Source: UBA2588 sp964343075
GTDB taxonomy: Bacteria > Chloroflexota > Dehalococcoidia > Lucifugimonadales > UBA3495
Assembly: GCA_964343075.1 (NCBI GenBank)
Contig: CAYFGT010000011.1
Location: 1-49,131, forward strand
Reading direction: 5' to 3'
Length of the DNA: 49,131 bases
Part shown: positions 18,024 through 24,291 of the stretch, piece after piece
Position numbering within the stretch: position 1 is the stretch's first letter
Layout: each line of letters begins with the position of its first letter
Program-made: the position numbers and the translations under genes
Notes under the pieces: model-generated
Told to the model about the DNA's origin: nothing
The model's input: the letters and a program-made list of their open reading frames with translations, nothing else
Database searches by the model: none

Positions 18024-19106
18024 ATGGAAATAGTAATAATTGGTCTACCACAAAGCGGGAAAAGCTGTTTGTTTAATGCACTTACTAAGGGGGTTTCATC
18101 GACTTCTGGAATAGGTAATGGCATCGAAATGAAAATAGGAACTGCCAAAGTTCCTGACGAGCGCCTCAACAAACTTTCAGAAATGTACGAACCCCAAAAG
18201 GTTATTCCTGCTGAAATAAAATATTGGGATCCTCCAGGAATGGAAAGTGGTGTTTCGACTGAAAACGTTTCTGGTAGATATAGAAACATATTGCAATCAG
18301 CAGACGCATTGTTGATATGCGTACGCGCATTTGAAAGCACATTCATACCTCATATCAAAGGAGACATCAACCCTTTACGGGACATCAACGCGATACTGGA
18401 AGAACTAATCTACTCGGATTTAGATATGGCTGACAATGCACTTACGAGATTACAAGAAGGGTTCAAAAAGACTAAGCCTGAAGAGCGGCCAATCGTAGAA
18501 AGACAAATCGAAACCATGGGAAAGATCAAAGAATCTCTTGAACAAAATACTCCTGTGTCTGAGATAGCCAGTACTCTTGCAGATGCACAATTCCTTTCTA
18601 ATTATCAGTTTTTAACCCATAAACCACTGATCATCGTATATAACATCGGGGAATCCTCAGAAGGAATCAGTCTCAAAGACAAAATCTCAACATATGTTGG
18701 GCCCATATCCGAAATATCCATTCCGGCTCAAACCGAAGCCGAGTTATCCCTCATGCCAGAAGACGAAGAGCTCGAGTTCAGAGCGGATCTGGGCCTTGAA
18801 GTCTCTGCATGTGACCAGATTATAAGTGCTACTTATTCTAGTCTCAATTTAATATCTTTCTTAACGGTAGGTTCTGATGAAGTTCGGGCATGGCCTATCT
18901 CGGCGAACCTAACAGCCCCAGAAGCGGCAGGAGCTATTCACACAGATTTCATCAAAGGATTTGTCAAAGCGGAGGTAGTATCTTATACAAATTTGATCGA
19001 ATGCGGAGGTTGGACCGAAAGCAAGAAAGAAGGACTTTGTAAGTCAGAAGGGAAAACCTATGAAGTCCAAGACGGAGATGTAATCAATTTCTTGATCAAC
19101 CAATAA
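18024..19106 (+). CDS. ychF: Obg-like GTPase/ATPase YchF
   Basis: Ribosome-associated P-loop nucleotidase of the Obg family that prefers ATP. The P-loop is GLPQSGKSC near the N-terminus, DPPGM is the G3 motif, and YNIGE replaces the usual NKxD, which is the YchF hallmark that relaxes GTP specificity. A C-terminal TGS domain is visible (AAGAIHTDFIKGFVKAEV, then GKTYEVQDGDVINFL). Length 360 aa is canonical. Starts 22 nt after the thiolase-fold gene and is followed 5 nt later by a GNAT gene. Confidence 0.94.
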   Translation: MEIVIIGLPQSGKSCLFNALTKGVSSTSGIGNGIEMKIGTAKVPDERLNKLSEMYEPQKVIPAEIKYWDPPGMESGVSTENVSGRYRNILQSADALLICVRAFESTFIPHIKGDINPLRDINAILEELIYSDLDMADNALTRLQEGFKKTKPEERPIVERQIETMGKIKESLEQNTPVSEIASTLADAQFLSNYQFLTHKPLIIVYNIGESSEGISLKDKISTYVGPISEISIPAQTEAELSLMPEDEELEFRADLGLEVSACDQIISATYSSLNLISFLTVGSDEVRAWPISANLTAPEAAGAIHTDFIKGFVKAEVVSYTNLIECGGWTESKKEGLCKSEGKTYEVQDGDVINFLINQ

Positions 19107-19111
19107 CAACC

Positions 19112-19615
19112 ATGACCGATGCCCAATTATTCATTCGCCAATATTTACACTCTGATCACGCACAAGTATGCGCTCTTTTCGCTGAGGGGCTACGGAAGCT
19201 TACATATCCCGAAGGTTTTGATATAGAACCATATATTGCCGAATCTCTCGAAAGTGATTTAGCTGATATAGAATCAACATACATCCGGGATTCCCGGTCA
19301 AATTTTTGGGTGGCTATTTTCGAAAACAGGCTAGTTGGTACGGCGGCAATAAAAAGCATTGACCCTTACACTGCCGAATTGCGACGGATGAGTGTTTCTC
19401 AATTCAGACGTAGGTCAAAAATAGGATCCACTTTGTTGAAAACAGCCCTTGAATTTTCCATAGAACAACGATATAAAACATTGCGGCTGACAACTACTAC
19501 TGTGCAAGTCCCAGCAATCCAACTGTACAAAAAGTTCGGATTCGGTGAATATGGCAGGACTCAATACGGATTAATTACTGCTGTGCATTTCAGCAAAGAT
19601 CTGGGCGCTTTGTAG
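19112..19615 (+). CDS. GNAT-family N-acetyltransferase
   Basis: Acyl-CoA-dependent transferase of unknown substrate. The core strand and acetyl-CoA loop are visible as LRRMSVSQFRRRSKIGSTLL near residues 90-110, followed by LRLTTTTVQVPAIQLYKKFGF, the usual C-terminal alpha-4/beta-7 signature. Length 167 aa. It directly follows ychF and its stop abuts the stop of the convergent VOC gene with no intervening base. Confidence 0.85.
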   Translation: MTDAQLFIRQYLHSDHAQVCALFAEGLRKLTYPEGFDIEPYIAESLESDLADIESTYIRDSRSNFWVAIFENRLVGTAAIKSIDPYTAELRRMSVSQFRRRSKIGSTLLKTALEFSIEQRYKTLRLTTTTVQVPAIQLYKKFGFGEYGRTQYGLITAVHFSKDLGAL

Positions 19616-19960
19616 CTATATAGGAGTAGCCAAACTTAATGCGTGACCATCCGGATCCAGTATATGAATATACCTTTCTCCCCAAGACGCATTCATAGGG
19701 GGGTTCTCTATCGGGACATCTGTATACTTTAATTTTTCGTAGAATTGGTCCACATCAAACACGTGAACAATGAATCTACCCCAACCAGTAGGGATCGGAG
19801 TATTCATTACATTCAGATTTATAAAAGTATCAGACAGCTTTAATGTGGAAAAAGAACTCTCGGTACCGCCGTATATTAAATCGAAACCTAGAAGTTCCTG
19901 ATAAAAAAACATCGATTCCGACATATCAGAAATATTTAACGTTATAGCATTTACATTCAT
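19616..19960 (-). CDS. VOC/glyoxalase-fold protein
   Basis: Small vicinal-oxygen-chelate protein, 114 aa, one module of two beta-alpha-beta-beta-beta units. It starts MNVNAITLNISDMSESMFFYQELLGFDL and ends YIHILDPDGHALSLATP, both family hallmarks. Substrate is unknown; possibilities are a dioxygenase, lyase or resistance protein. It sits 7 nt downstream of the small membrane protein gene, probably in one transcript. Confidence 0.83.
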   Translation of the reverse strand: MNVNAITLNISDMSESMFFYQELLGFDLIYGGTESSFSTLKLSDTFINLNVMNTPIPTGWGRFIVHVFDVDQFYEKLKYTDVPIENPPMNASWGERYIHILDPDGHALSLATPI

Positions 19961-19967
19961 GACGATA

Positions 19968-20402
19968 TTATTCTGATTCTAATTTCTTATTCTTAAGAAC
20001 TCCATACATAAATCCCAAACTAGCCATACTACCGCTATACAATGGAGCTATGAATACAATGATCCAAGCTAACGCCCTGGTACGACTATCAAATTCATAA
20101 AGGTTAAATGAAACACCTGAAACGAGTAAAACAACAATAATTATCAGAATTATTACGCCAACAATAAATCCAAACTTCAAGCCTAACGCTCCCACCCGTT
20201 CTTCAATGTGGGGACCTTTTGCCGCCATACGGTAGGGAACAACAAAAGGAACCAATGGAACAATTATGATAAGTATAAAATGAACAACAGGGACAACCAC
20301 CACAGGAACGCATGCGACCCACACTAGAACCATGACACTTACAGATCTAACCGCTAATTTCAACATAACCATGGACATCCAAATATTAAATTTCACACCC
20401 AT
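19968..20402 (-). CDS. Hypothetical integral membrane protein
   Basis: Not recognised. The 144-aa product has four strongly hydrophobic segments at about residues 17-35, 36-55, 76-97 and 112-133, with a charged loop (AAKGPHIEERVGALG) in the middle and a lysine-rich C-terminus. The first ATG has no Shine-Dalgarno at normal distance; GGAG is 14 nt away, and ATGs at codons 9 and 11 are alternatives. It is followed by the VOC gene and is divergent from the sulfur-assimilation cluster. Confidence 0.6.
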   Translation of the reverse strand: MGVKFNIWMSMVMLKLAVRSVSVMVLVWVACVPVVVVPVVHFILIIIVPLVPFVVPYRMAAKGPHIEERVGALGLKFGFIVGVIILIIIVVLLVSGVSFNLYEFDSRTRALAWIIVFIAPLYSGSMASLGFMYGVLKNKKLESE

Positions 20403-20467
20403 TATAATGCTAATACTCCAAATTCTAAATCAATGACTTAAAAAGAATTGTCCTGTATGAGTAACGT

Positions 20468-20496
20468 TTGACAATTACCATATCGATTATTACACT
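20468..20496 (+). promoter_or_regulatory. Promoter of the cysteine-attenuated E1-cysM cluster
   Basis: A perfect -35 TTGACA (20468-20473), exact 17-bp spacer and -10 TACACT (20491-20496). The expected start of transcription, 7 nt after the -10, falls on the A of the ATG at 20503, so the first RNA base is also the first base of the leader ORF. Confidence 0.75.
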
Positions 20497-20502
20497 TGCC
20501 GT

Positions 20503-20550
20503 ATGAAACAAATAAATGTGATCTGCGCCTGTATGAGCCTCTGTACATAA
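20503..20550 (+). CDS. Leaderless Cys-rich leader peptide 1
   Basis: A 15-codon ORF encoding MKQINVICACMSLCT, with Cys codons 8 (TGC), 10 (TGT) and 14 (TGT) just before the TAA. It starts where the promoter predicts the transcript to begin and has no Shine-Dalgarno, so translation would be leaderless. The stop is 3 nt before an antiterminator strand. It is proposed as a cysteine sensor: ribosome progress through the Cys codons would choose between two downstream hairpins. It is unlikely to have a function as a protein. Confidence 0.75.
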   Translation: MKQINVICACMSLCT

Positions 20551-20607
20551 TTAGAGGGTACGACTAGTTGCGAGCTATAAAACACCCTCCAAGCCGGAGG
20601 GTGTTTT
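20538..20607 (+). promoter_or_regulatory. Cysteine-responsive attenuator 1 (alternative hairpins)
   Basis: Four segments can pair in alternative ways. CCTCT (20538-20542), over the last Cys codon, pairs with AGAGG (20553-20557). GAGGGT (20554-20559) pairs with ACCCTC (20584-20589) as antiterminator. AAAACACCCTCC (20579-20590) pairs perfectly with GGAGGGTGTTTT (20596-20607) as terminator. A ribosome stalled at early Cys codons leaves GAGGGT free and blocks the terminator. A ribosome that reaches the stop covers GAGGGT and lets the terminator form. Confidence 0.7.
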
Positions 20608-20609
20608 AG
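20579..20609 (+). terminator. Intrinsic terminator within attenuator 1
   Basis: A perfect 12-bp stem with 5-nt loop AAGCC, ending in TTTT. No plus-strand gene ends upstream of it: the nearest upstream genes run the other way. It must therefore terminate a leader transcript, not a coding operon. Confidence 0.8.
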
Positions 20610-20637
20610 CGTTAGACACACAATATGGATTGAAAGC

Positions 20638-21471
20638 ATGAATGAAAAACCAATAACACTCACCCCTGAACAAGTAAAAAGATATTCTCGGCACTTGATA
20701 ATGAATGATGTGGGCAGTAGTGGACAAAGAAAGCTGCTGGATGCAAAAGTATTGATACTGGGAGCAGGTGGGTTAGGTTCACCATCGGCTATCTATCTTG
20801 CATTAGCAGGTGTAGGAACAGTAGGCCTCGTTGATTTTGACGTAGTAGACCTTTCTAATTTGCAAAGACAAGTCCTGCATCACACAGCTGACGTTGGACG
20901 TTCAAAATTGGAATCAGCCAGAGACAATATTAAAGCATACAATCCAGATACTAACGTGGTCCTCCATGAAACCAGACTTGAATCAGACAATGCTATGGAA
21001 ATCATAGGGCAATATGACATGGTAATAAATGGGGCCGACAATTTCGCAACAAGATATCTGGTTAATGATGCTTGTTATCTCCTAAATAAGCCCTTGATCG
21101 ATGGCAGCATCCTTATATTTGATGGTCAGTCAACTGTATTTACTCCAGGGAATGGTTGCTACCGTTGCTTATTCCCATCTCCTCCTCCTCCAGGAATGGT
21201 CCCAAACTGTGCAGAAGCTGGAGTATTGGGAGCGTTGACCGGGCTCGTAGGAAGTATCCAATCGACCGAAGCTTTGAAATATATCCTGGGGATAGGCGAA
21301 AGTCTGGAATCACGATTGCTGATCATCGATGCACTCAGCATGACTTTTAGAGAATTCAAACTGAAGCGAAATCCTAACTGCCCTTTGTGTGGAGATAATC
21401 CCACTGTGACTGAACTGATAGACTATGAAATATTCTGCGGTATCACTGAAGATACCCCTGCAATGTCATAA
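20638..21471 (+). CDS. ThiF/MoeB/HesA-family E1-like sulfur-carrier adenylyltransferase
   Basis: Activates the C-terminal Gly-Gly of a ubiquitin-like sulfur carrier (MoaD, ThiS or CysO type) by adenylation. The nucleotide-binding loop is GAGGLGSP (42-49). NLQRQVL (74-80) and the MVINGADNFATRYLVNDAC block follow. A structural zinc site is made by C174/C177 (CYRC) and C248/C251 (CPLC), and the conserved Cys191 is in PNCAEAGVLG. At 277 aa it lacks the C-terminal rhodanese domain of MoeZ, so sulfur must come from another donor. It lies behind a Cys attenuator and before cysM, which suggests a CysO-type route to cysteine. No carrier gene is in the window. Confidence 0.88.
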   Translation: MNEKPITLTPEQVKRYSRHLIMNDVGSSGQRKLLDAKVLILGAGGLGSPSAIYLALAGVGTVGLVDFDVVDLSNLQRQVLHHTADVGRSKLESARDNIKAYNPDTNVVLHETRLESDNAMEIIGQYDMVINGADNFATRYLVNDACYLLNKPLIDGSILIFDGQSTVFTPGNGCYRCLFPSPPPPGMVPNCAEAGVLGALTGLVGSIQSTEALKYILGIGESLESRLLIIDALSMTFREFKLKRNPNCPLCGDNPTVTELIDYEIFCGITEDTPAMS

Positions 21472-21521
21472 TGATAGTATCAGCCTGTAAACTCATATGT
21501 TGTCGATGTACCTCTATGTAA
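21471..21521 (+). CDS. Cys-rich leader peptide 2 (coupled to the E1 gene stop)
   Basis: A 16-codon ORF, MIVSACKLICCRCTSM, with Cys codons at 6, 10, 11 and 13. Its ATG shares an A with the stop of the E1 gene (TAATG), so terminating ribosomes can re-initiate on it. The TAA is 3 nt before the antiterminator strand, the same spacing as in leader 1. Proposed sensor of charged Cys-tRNA for the downstream cysM. It has no other expected function. Confidence 0.72.
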   Translation: MIVSACKLICCRCTSM

Positions 21522-21524
21522 TGT

Positions 21525-21578
21525 AAGGGGGAACATAAGACACTCATAAAGCCCTCTTGCTATAACTAAGAGGGCTTT
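21525..21578 (+). promoter_or_regulatory. Cysteine-responsive attenuator 2 (alternative hairpins)
   Basis: AAGGGGG (21525-21531) can pair with CCCTCTT (21552-21558) through six Watson-Crick pairs and one G-U, forming an antiterminator. The same CCCTCTT is the left arm of the terminator. A ribosome that finishes the leader peptide would cover 21525-21531, so the terminator forms; one stalled at the Cys codons leaves it free. Confidence 0.65.
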
Positions 21579-21582
21579 TTTA
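21548..21582 (+). terminator. Intrinsic terminator within attenuator 2
   Basis: AAAGCCCTCTT (21548-21558), 9-nt loop, AAGAGGGCTTT (21568-21578), then a run of T. This is a perfect 11-bp stem between the E1 gene and cysM, 29 nt before the cysM start. It would normally prevent readthrough into cysM. Confidence 0.85.
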
Positions 21583-21610
21583 TTGCTCATAATTGTACGA
21601 GGACATTACC

Positions 21611-22573
21611 ATGAAAGAAAAACATAATCCCAATGGCTACCAAAAATCAATTTTAGATACGATCGGCTGCACTCCTGTCGTTAAACTCAATAATATAAGC
21701 CCTAATCCAGAAGTTGAAATATTCGTTAAATTAGAAGGGCAAAACCCTACTGGCTCGGTAAAAGACCGAATCGCCCTCAAAATGATCACAGAAGCTGAGC
21801 AGAGTGGAGAAATATCTAAAAACCGGACTATCCTAGAGCCTACTAGCGGAAACACAGGAATATCTATTGCTTTAGTAGGAAAACTCAAAGGGTACAATGT
21901 CACTGTCGTTATGCCAGAAAATGTAAGCGAAGAGCGAACCCAATTATTACAAGCGTATGGCGCCAATATAATCTATTCTGAAGGAGAAAAAGGAAGCAAT
22001 GGCTCTATCGAGTTAGCTCAGGACATCCTTTCAAAAAACTCTGATGACTACTACATGCCATACCAGTATGGAAATTCATTTAACCCAGGAGCACATTACG
22101 AAGGTACCGGCCCAGAAATATTGCATTCTCTTCCCAATGTTGACGTCTTTATAGCAGGCTTAGGGACAGGCGGGACTTTAACTGGTACAGGACGTTATTT
22201 AAAAGAACAGAATCCAAATATCAAAGTAATCGCGGTGGCGCCCGAACCCGATGATTTGATATCGGGTTTACGTAGGCTGGAAGACGGCTTCATCCCTCCA
22301 ATCCTAGATATCAATATTTTAGATGCGAGATTGCTCATCAGTAGTTTTGACGCATTCAAAACTACTAAGGAATTATTAGAAAAAGAAGGAATTTTCTCAG
22401 GAATTTCTTGTGGGTCTGTCGTATATGGGGCAATCAAACAAGCTGAACGTATGAAATCAGGCCAAATCGTGTGTTTATTAGCAGACGGTGGATGGAAATA
22501 CCTAAGCACGAGCCTTTGGACCAAAGACTATCCTCAAATTTTTGAAGAATCCAAAGGGAAAATTTGGTGGTGA
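21611..22573 (+). CDS. cysM: Cysteine synthase, mycobacterial CysM type
   Basis: PLP enzyme making L-cysteine. The PLP lysine is Lys51 in PTGSVKDR and the substrate loop is PTSGNTGIS. The C-terminal blocks GLRRLEDGFIPPILD, EGIFSGISCGSVVYGA and LLADGGWKYLSTSLW resemble mycobacterial CysM, which uses O-phosphoserine and a thiocarboxylated carrier, CysO, instead of free sulfide. That specificity is inferred. The frame opens at a TTG at 21593, but the ATG at 21611 has GAGGA 7 nt upstream, giving 320 aa. The E1-like gene upstream fits the carrier route. Confidence 0.9.
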   Translation: MKEKHNPNGYQKSILDTIGCTPVVKLNNISPNPEVEIFVKLEGQNPTGSVKDRIALKMITEAEQSGEISKNRTILEPTSGNTGISIALVGKLKGYNVTVVMPENVSEERTQLLQAYGANIIYSEGEKGSNGSIELAQDILSKNSDDYYMPYQYGNSFNPGAHYEGTGPEILHSLPNVDVFIAGLGTGGTLTGTGRYLKEQNPNIKVIAVAPEPDDLISGLRRLEDGFIPPILDINILDARLLISSFDAFKTTKELLEKEGIFSGISCGSVVYGAIKQAERMKSGQIVCLLADGGWKYLSTSLWTKDYPQIFEESKGKIWW

Positions 22574-22611
22574 TTTCCCTGTTTAGTTACTCGTTTGAAA
22601 CTCCGACTCAG

Positions 22612-22640
22612 TTGAAACTATATGATAGGAGTGCTAGAAT
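22612..22640 (+). promoter_or_regulatory. Promoter of the nusA-infB operon
   Basis: TTGAAA (22612-22617), exact 17-bp spacer, extended -10 TGCTAGAAT (TAGAAT at 22635-22640). The start of transcription would be near 22647, right at the base of a hairpin. Confidence 0.6.
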
Positions 22641-22646
22641 GTATTA

Positions 22647-22670
22647 AAAGCGGGTTAAACCCGCTTTCTT
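22647..22670 (+). terminator. Hairpin between cysM and nusA
   Basis: AAAGCGGG (22647-22654), loop TTAAA, CCCGCTTT (22660-22667), then CTT. It can terminate the cysM transcript, and it would also be the 5' end stem of the nusA transcript from the promoter at 22612. The 8-bp stem and short T-run make it a moderate terminator. Confidence 0.55.
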
Positions 22671-22715
22671 GCTGATTAACGCACTAAGAAAATAAGAAGA
22701 TGGGGGAACAGATCA

Positions 22716-24245
22716 ATGAAAAGTGATTTCTTTATAGCACTAACACAATTGGCATCTGAGCGCCATCTCCCTAAAGAACAAGTCCTTGACGCTATAGAAA
22801 TGGCTCTAGCATCAGCTTTCAAAAAAGATTACCCTGATTCAGCCGACAACATCTCAGTAACACTAGATCCTAATAGTGGTGAAATTAACGTATACGAAAT
22901 AAAACAAGTAGTTGACACAGTAACTGACCCGACTACAGAAATACAATTAAATGATGCCGTTAAAATAGAACCTGGATTGAGTGTCGGAGATGAACTCAAG
23001 ACATCGCAACCGTTGTCTCATAATGCCAGCCGAATTGCGGCACAAACAGCTAAGCAAGTGGTGTTGCAACGATTACGAGAAGCCGAACGGGAGCGACTGT
23101 ACGAAGAATTTTATCAACACAAAGACACCGTTATGTCCGGAGTTGTTGAACAAGTAGAGCCAGGCAAGGCAGTTATCATCGAGCTAGGTCGCGCTCAAGC
23201 AGTAATGCCTGGCGATGAACAAGTATATGTAGAACGATATCGGAAAGGACAAAGAACAAAAGTTTTTGTGGTTGATGTAAGAAATTCTGCCAAAGGCCCG
23301 GCTATCATAGTGTCAAGGAGTCATCCAGACTTATTAAGAAGACTCTTCGAGATAGAAGTACCTGAAATCAACGGAGGGGTTGTAACCATTCAGGCAGTAG
23401 CCCGAGAAGCCGGTTCACGAAGTAAAATAGCCGTTTCTACCACACAAGACGGAATCGACCCTGTTGGATCATGTATAGGAGTACGAGGTAACCGAATACA
23501 AAGTATAGTTAATGAACTACAAGGAGAGAAAATAGACGTGGTTCAGTGGGACTCTGATCCTAAAGTATTTATTTCTAGATCTATTAGTCCTTCAGAAGTA
23601 GTTCATGTAGAACTTGCTCAAGGAGAATCAACAGCTACTGTAGTGGTGCCTGACAAACAGTTATCTCTTGCAATAGGCAAAGACGGTCAAAATGCAAGAC
23701 TTGCCGCCCGGCTGACAGGATGGAAGCTGGACATAAAAGGACATGCCGAATGGGAAGTCATCAGAAAAGAAATTGAAGAAGCCCTTGCTCAACAAAAGGC
23801 ATCTGAACCCGATCCTATAGTAGAAGAATTAGCAGTCGAAGCCGAACCTGCGATTCAAGATCCTGTACCATCTGTTGAAGAAACAACAGTAAATGAAACC
23901 GCTGAAGATGCGATAATAATGGCTGAGTCTGAGCCACCAATGTCTAAAGAAGACGAAGACGCTATTTTAGAGGCCCTTATCCTAGAAGAGGAACAAGCTG
24001 AAGCAAACGACGAGACCGAAGAAGGATTATCTATAGACGCTCTAGATGAATTTACTATCGAAGATCTAGAAGATATGGAAGCTTTGGAGGATACCGGTTT
24101 AGACTTCCCTCAACTAGGCCAAAATGCCGGGCTTATAAGGTTTGCTGAAGACATAGTCGAAGAAGAAGAAAGGTCAGGTAGCTCAAGGCGAAGAGGGTCT
24201 GGCCGAGGGAATAACCAAAGAAGGTCCAGAGGACCTGCTCGGTAA
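22716..24245 (+). CDS. nusA: Transcription termination/antitermination factor NusA
   Basis: RNA-polymerase-associated elongation factor. The N-terminal domain (1-110) is followed by S1 (about 140-205, SGVVEQVEPGKAVIIELG) and two KH domains (about 225-350, GSCIGVRGNRIQSIVNEL and LAIGKDGQNARLAARLTGW). After KH2 comes a long acidic region (about 360-470) and a short arginine/glycine-rich basic tail (about 480-509). This acidic-then-basic extension is not the E. coli AR1/AR2 repeat. rimP and ylxR, the usual neighbours, are missing; infB follows directly. RBS is a G-rich GGGGGAA. Confidence 0.96.
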   Translation: MKSDFFIALTQLASERHLPKEQVLDAIEMALASAFKKDYPDSADNISVTLDPNSGEINVYEIKQVVDTVTDPTTEIQLNDAVKIEPGLSVGDELKTSQPLSHNASRIAAQTAKQVVLQRLREAERERLYEEFYQHKDTVMSGVVEQVEPGKAVIIELGRAQAVMPGDEQVYVERYRKGQRTKVFVVDVRNSAKGPAIIVSRSHPDLLRRLFEIEVPEINGGVVTIQAVAREAGSRSKIAVSTTQDGIDPVGSCIGVRGNRIQSIVNELQGEKIDVVQWDSDPKVFISRSISPSEVVHVELAQGESTATVVVPDKQLSLAIGKDGQNARLAARLTGWKLDIKGHAEWEVIRKEIEEALAQQKASEPDPIVEELAVEAEPAIQDPVPSVEETTVNETAEDAIIMAESEPPMSKEDEDAILEALILEEEQAEANDETEEGLSIDALDEFTIEDLEDMEALEDTGLDFPQLGQNAGLIRFAEDIVEEEERSGSSRRRGSGRGNNQRRSRGPAR

Positions 24246-24291
24246 CCCTACAATTATTCTAATCTGAAACCCTAGGTTGAAGGAGGATTCG

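Noticed and set aside
20503..20640. T-box or known riboswitch before the E1-like gene
   Set aside because: No UGGNACC antiterminator bulge or specifier loop, and no SAM, cobalamin or similar core. The Cys-rich ORF explains the structure better.
22622..22675. A possible third Cys leader (ORF MIGVLECIKSGLNPLSC) before nusA
   Set aside because: It runs through the hairpin itself, has only two Cys codons, no antiterminator strand and overlaps the -10 of the nusA promoter. It is treated as chance.
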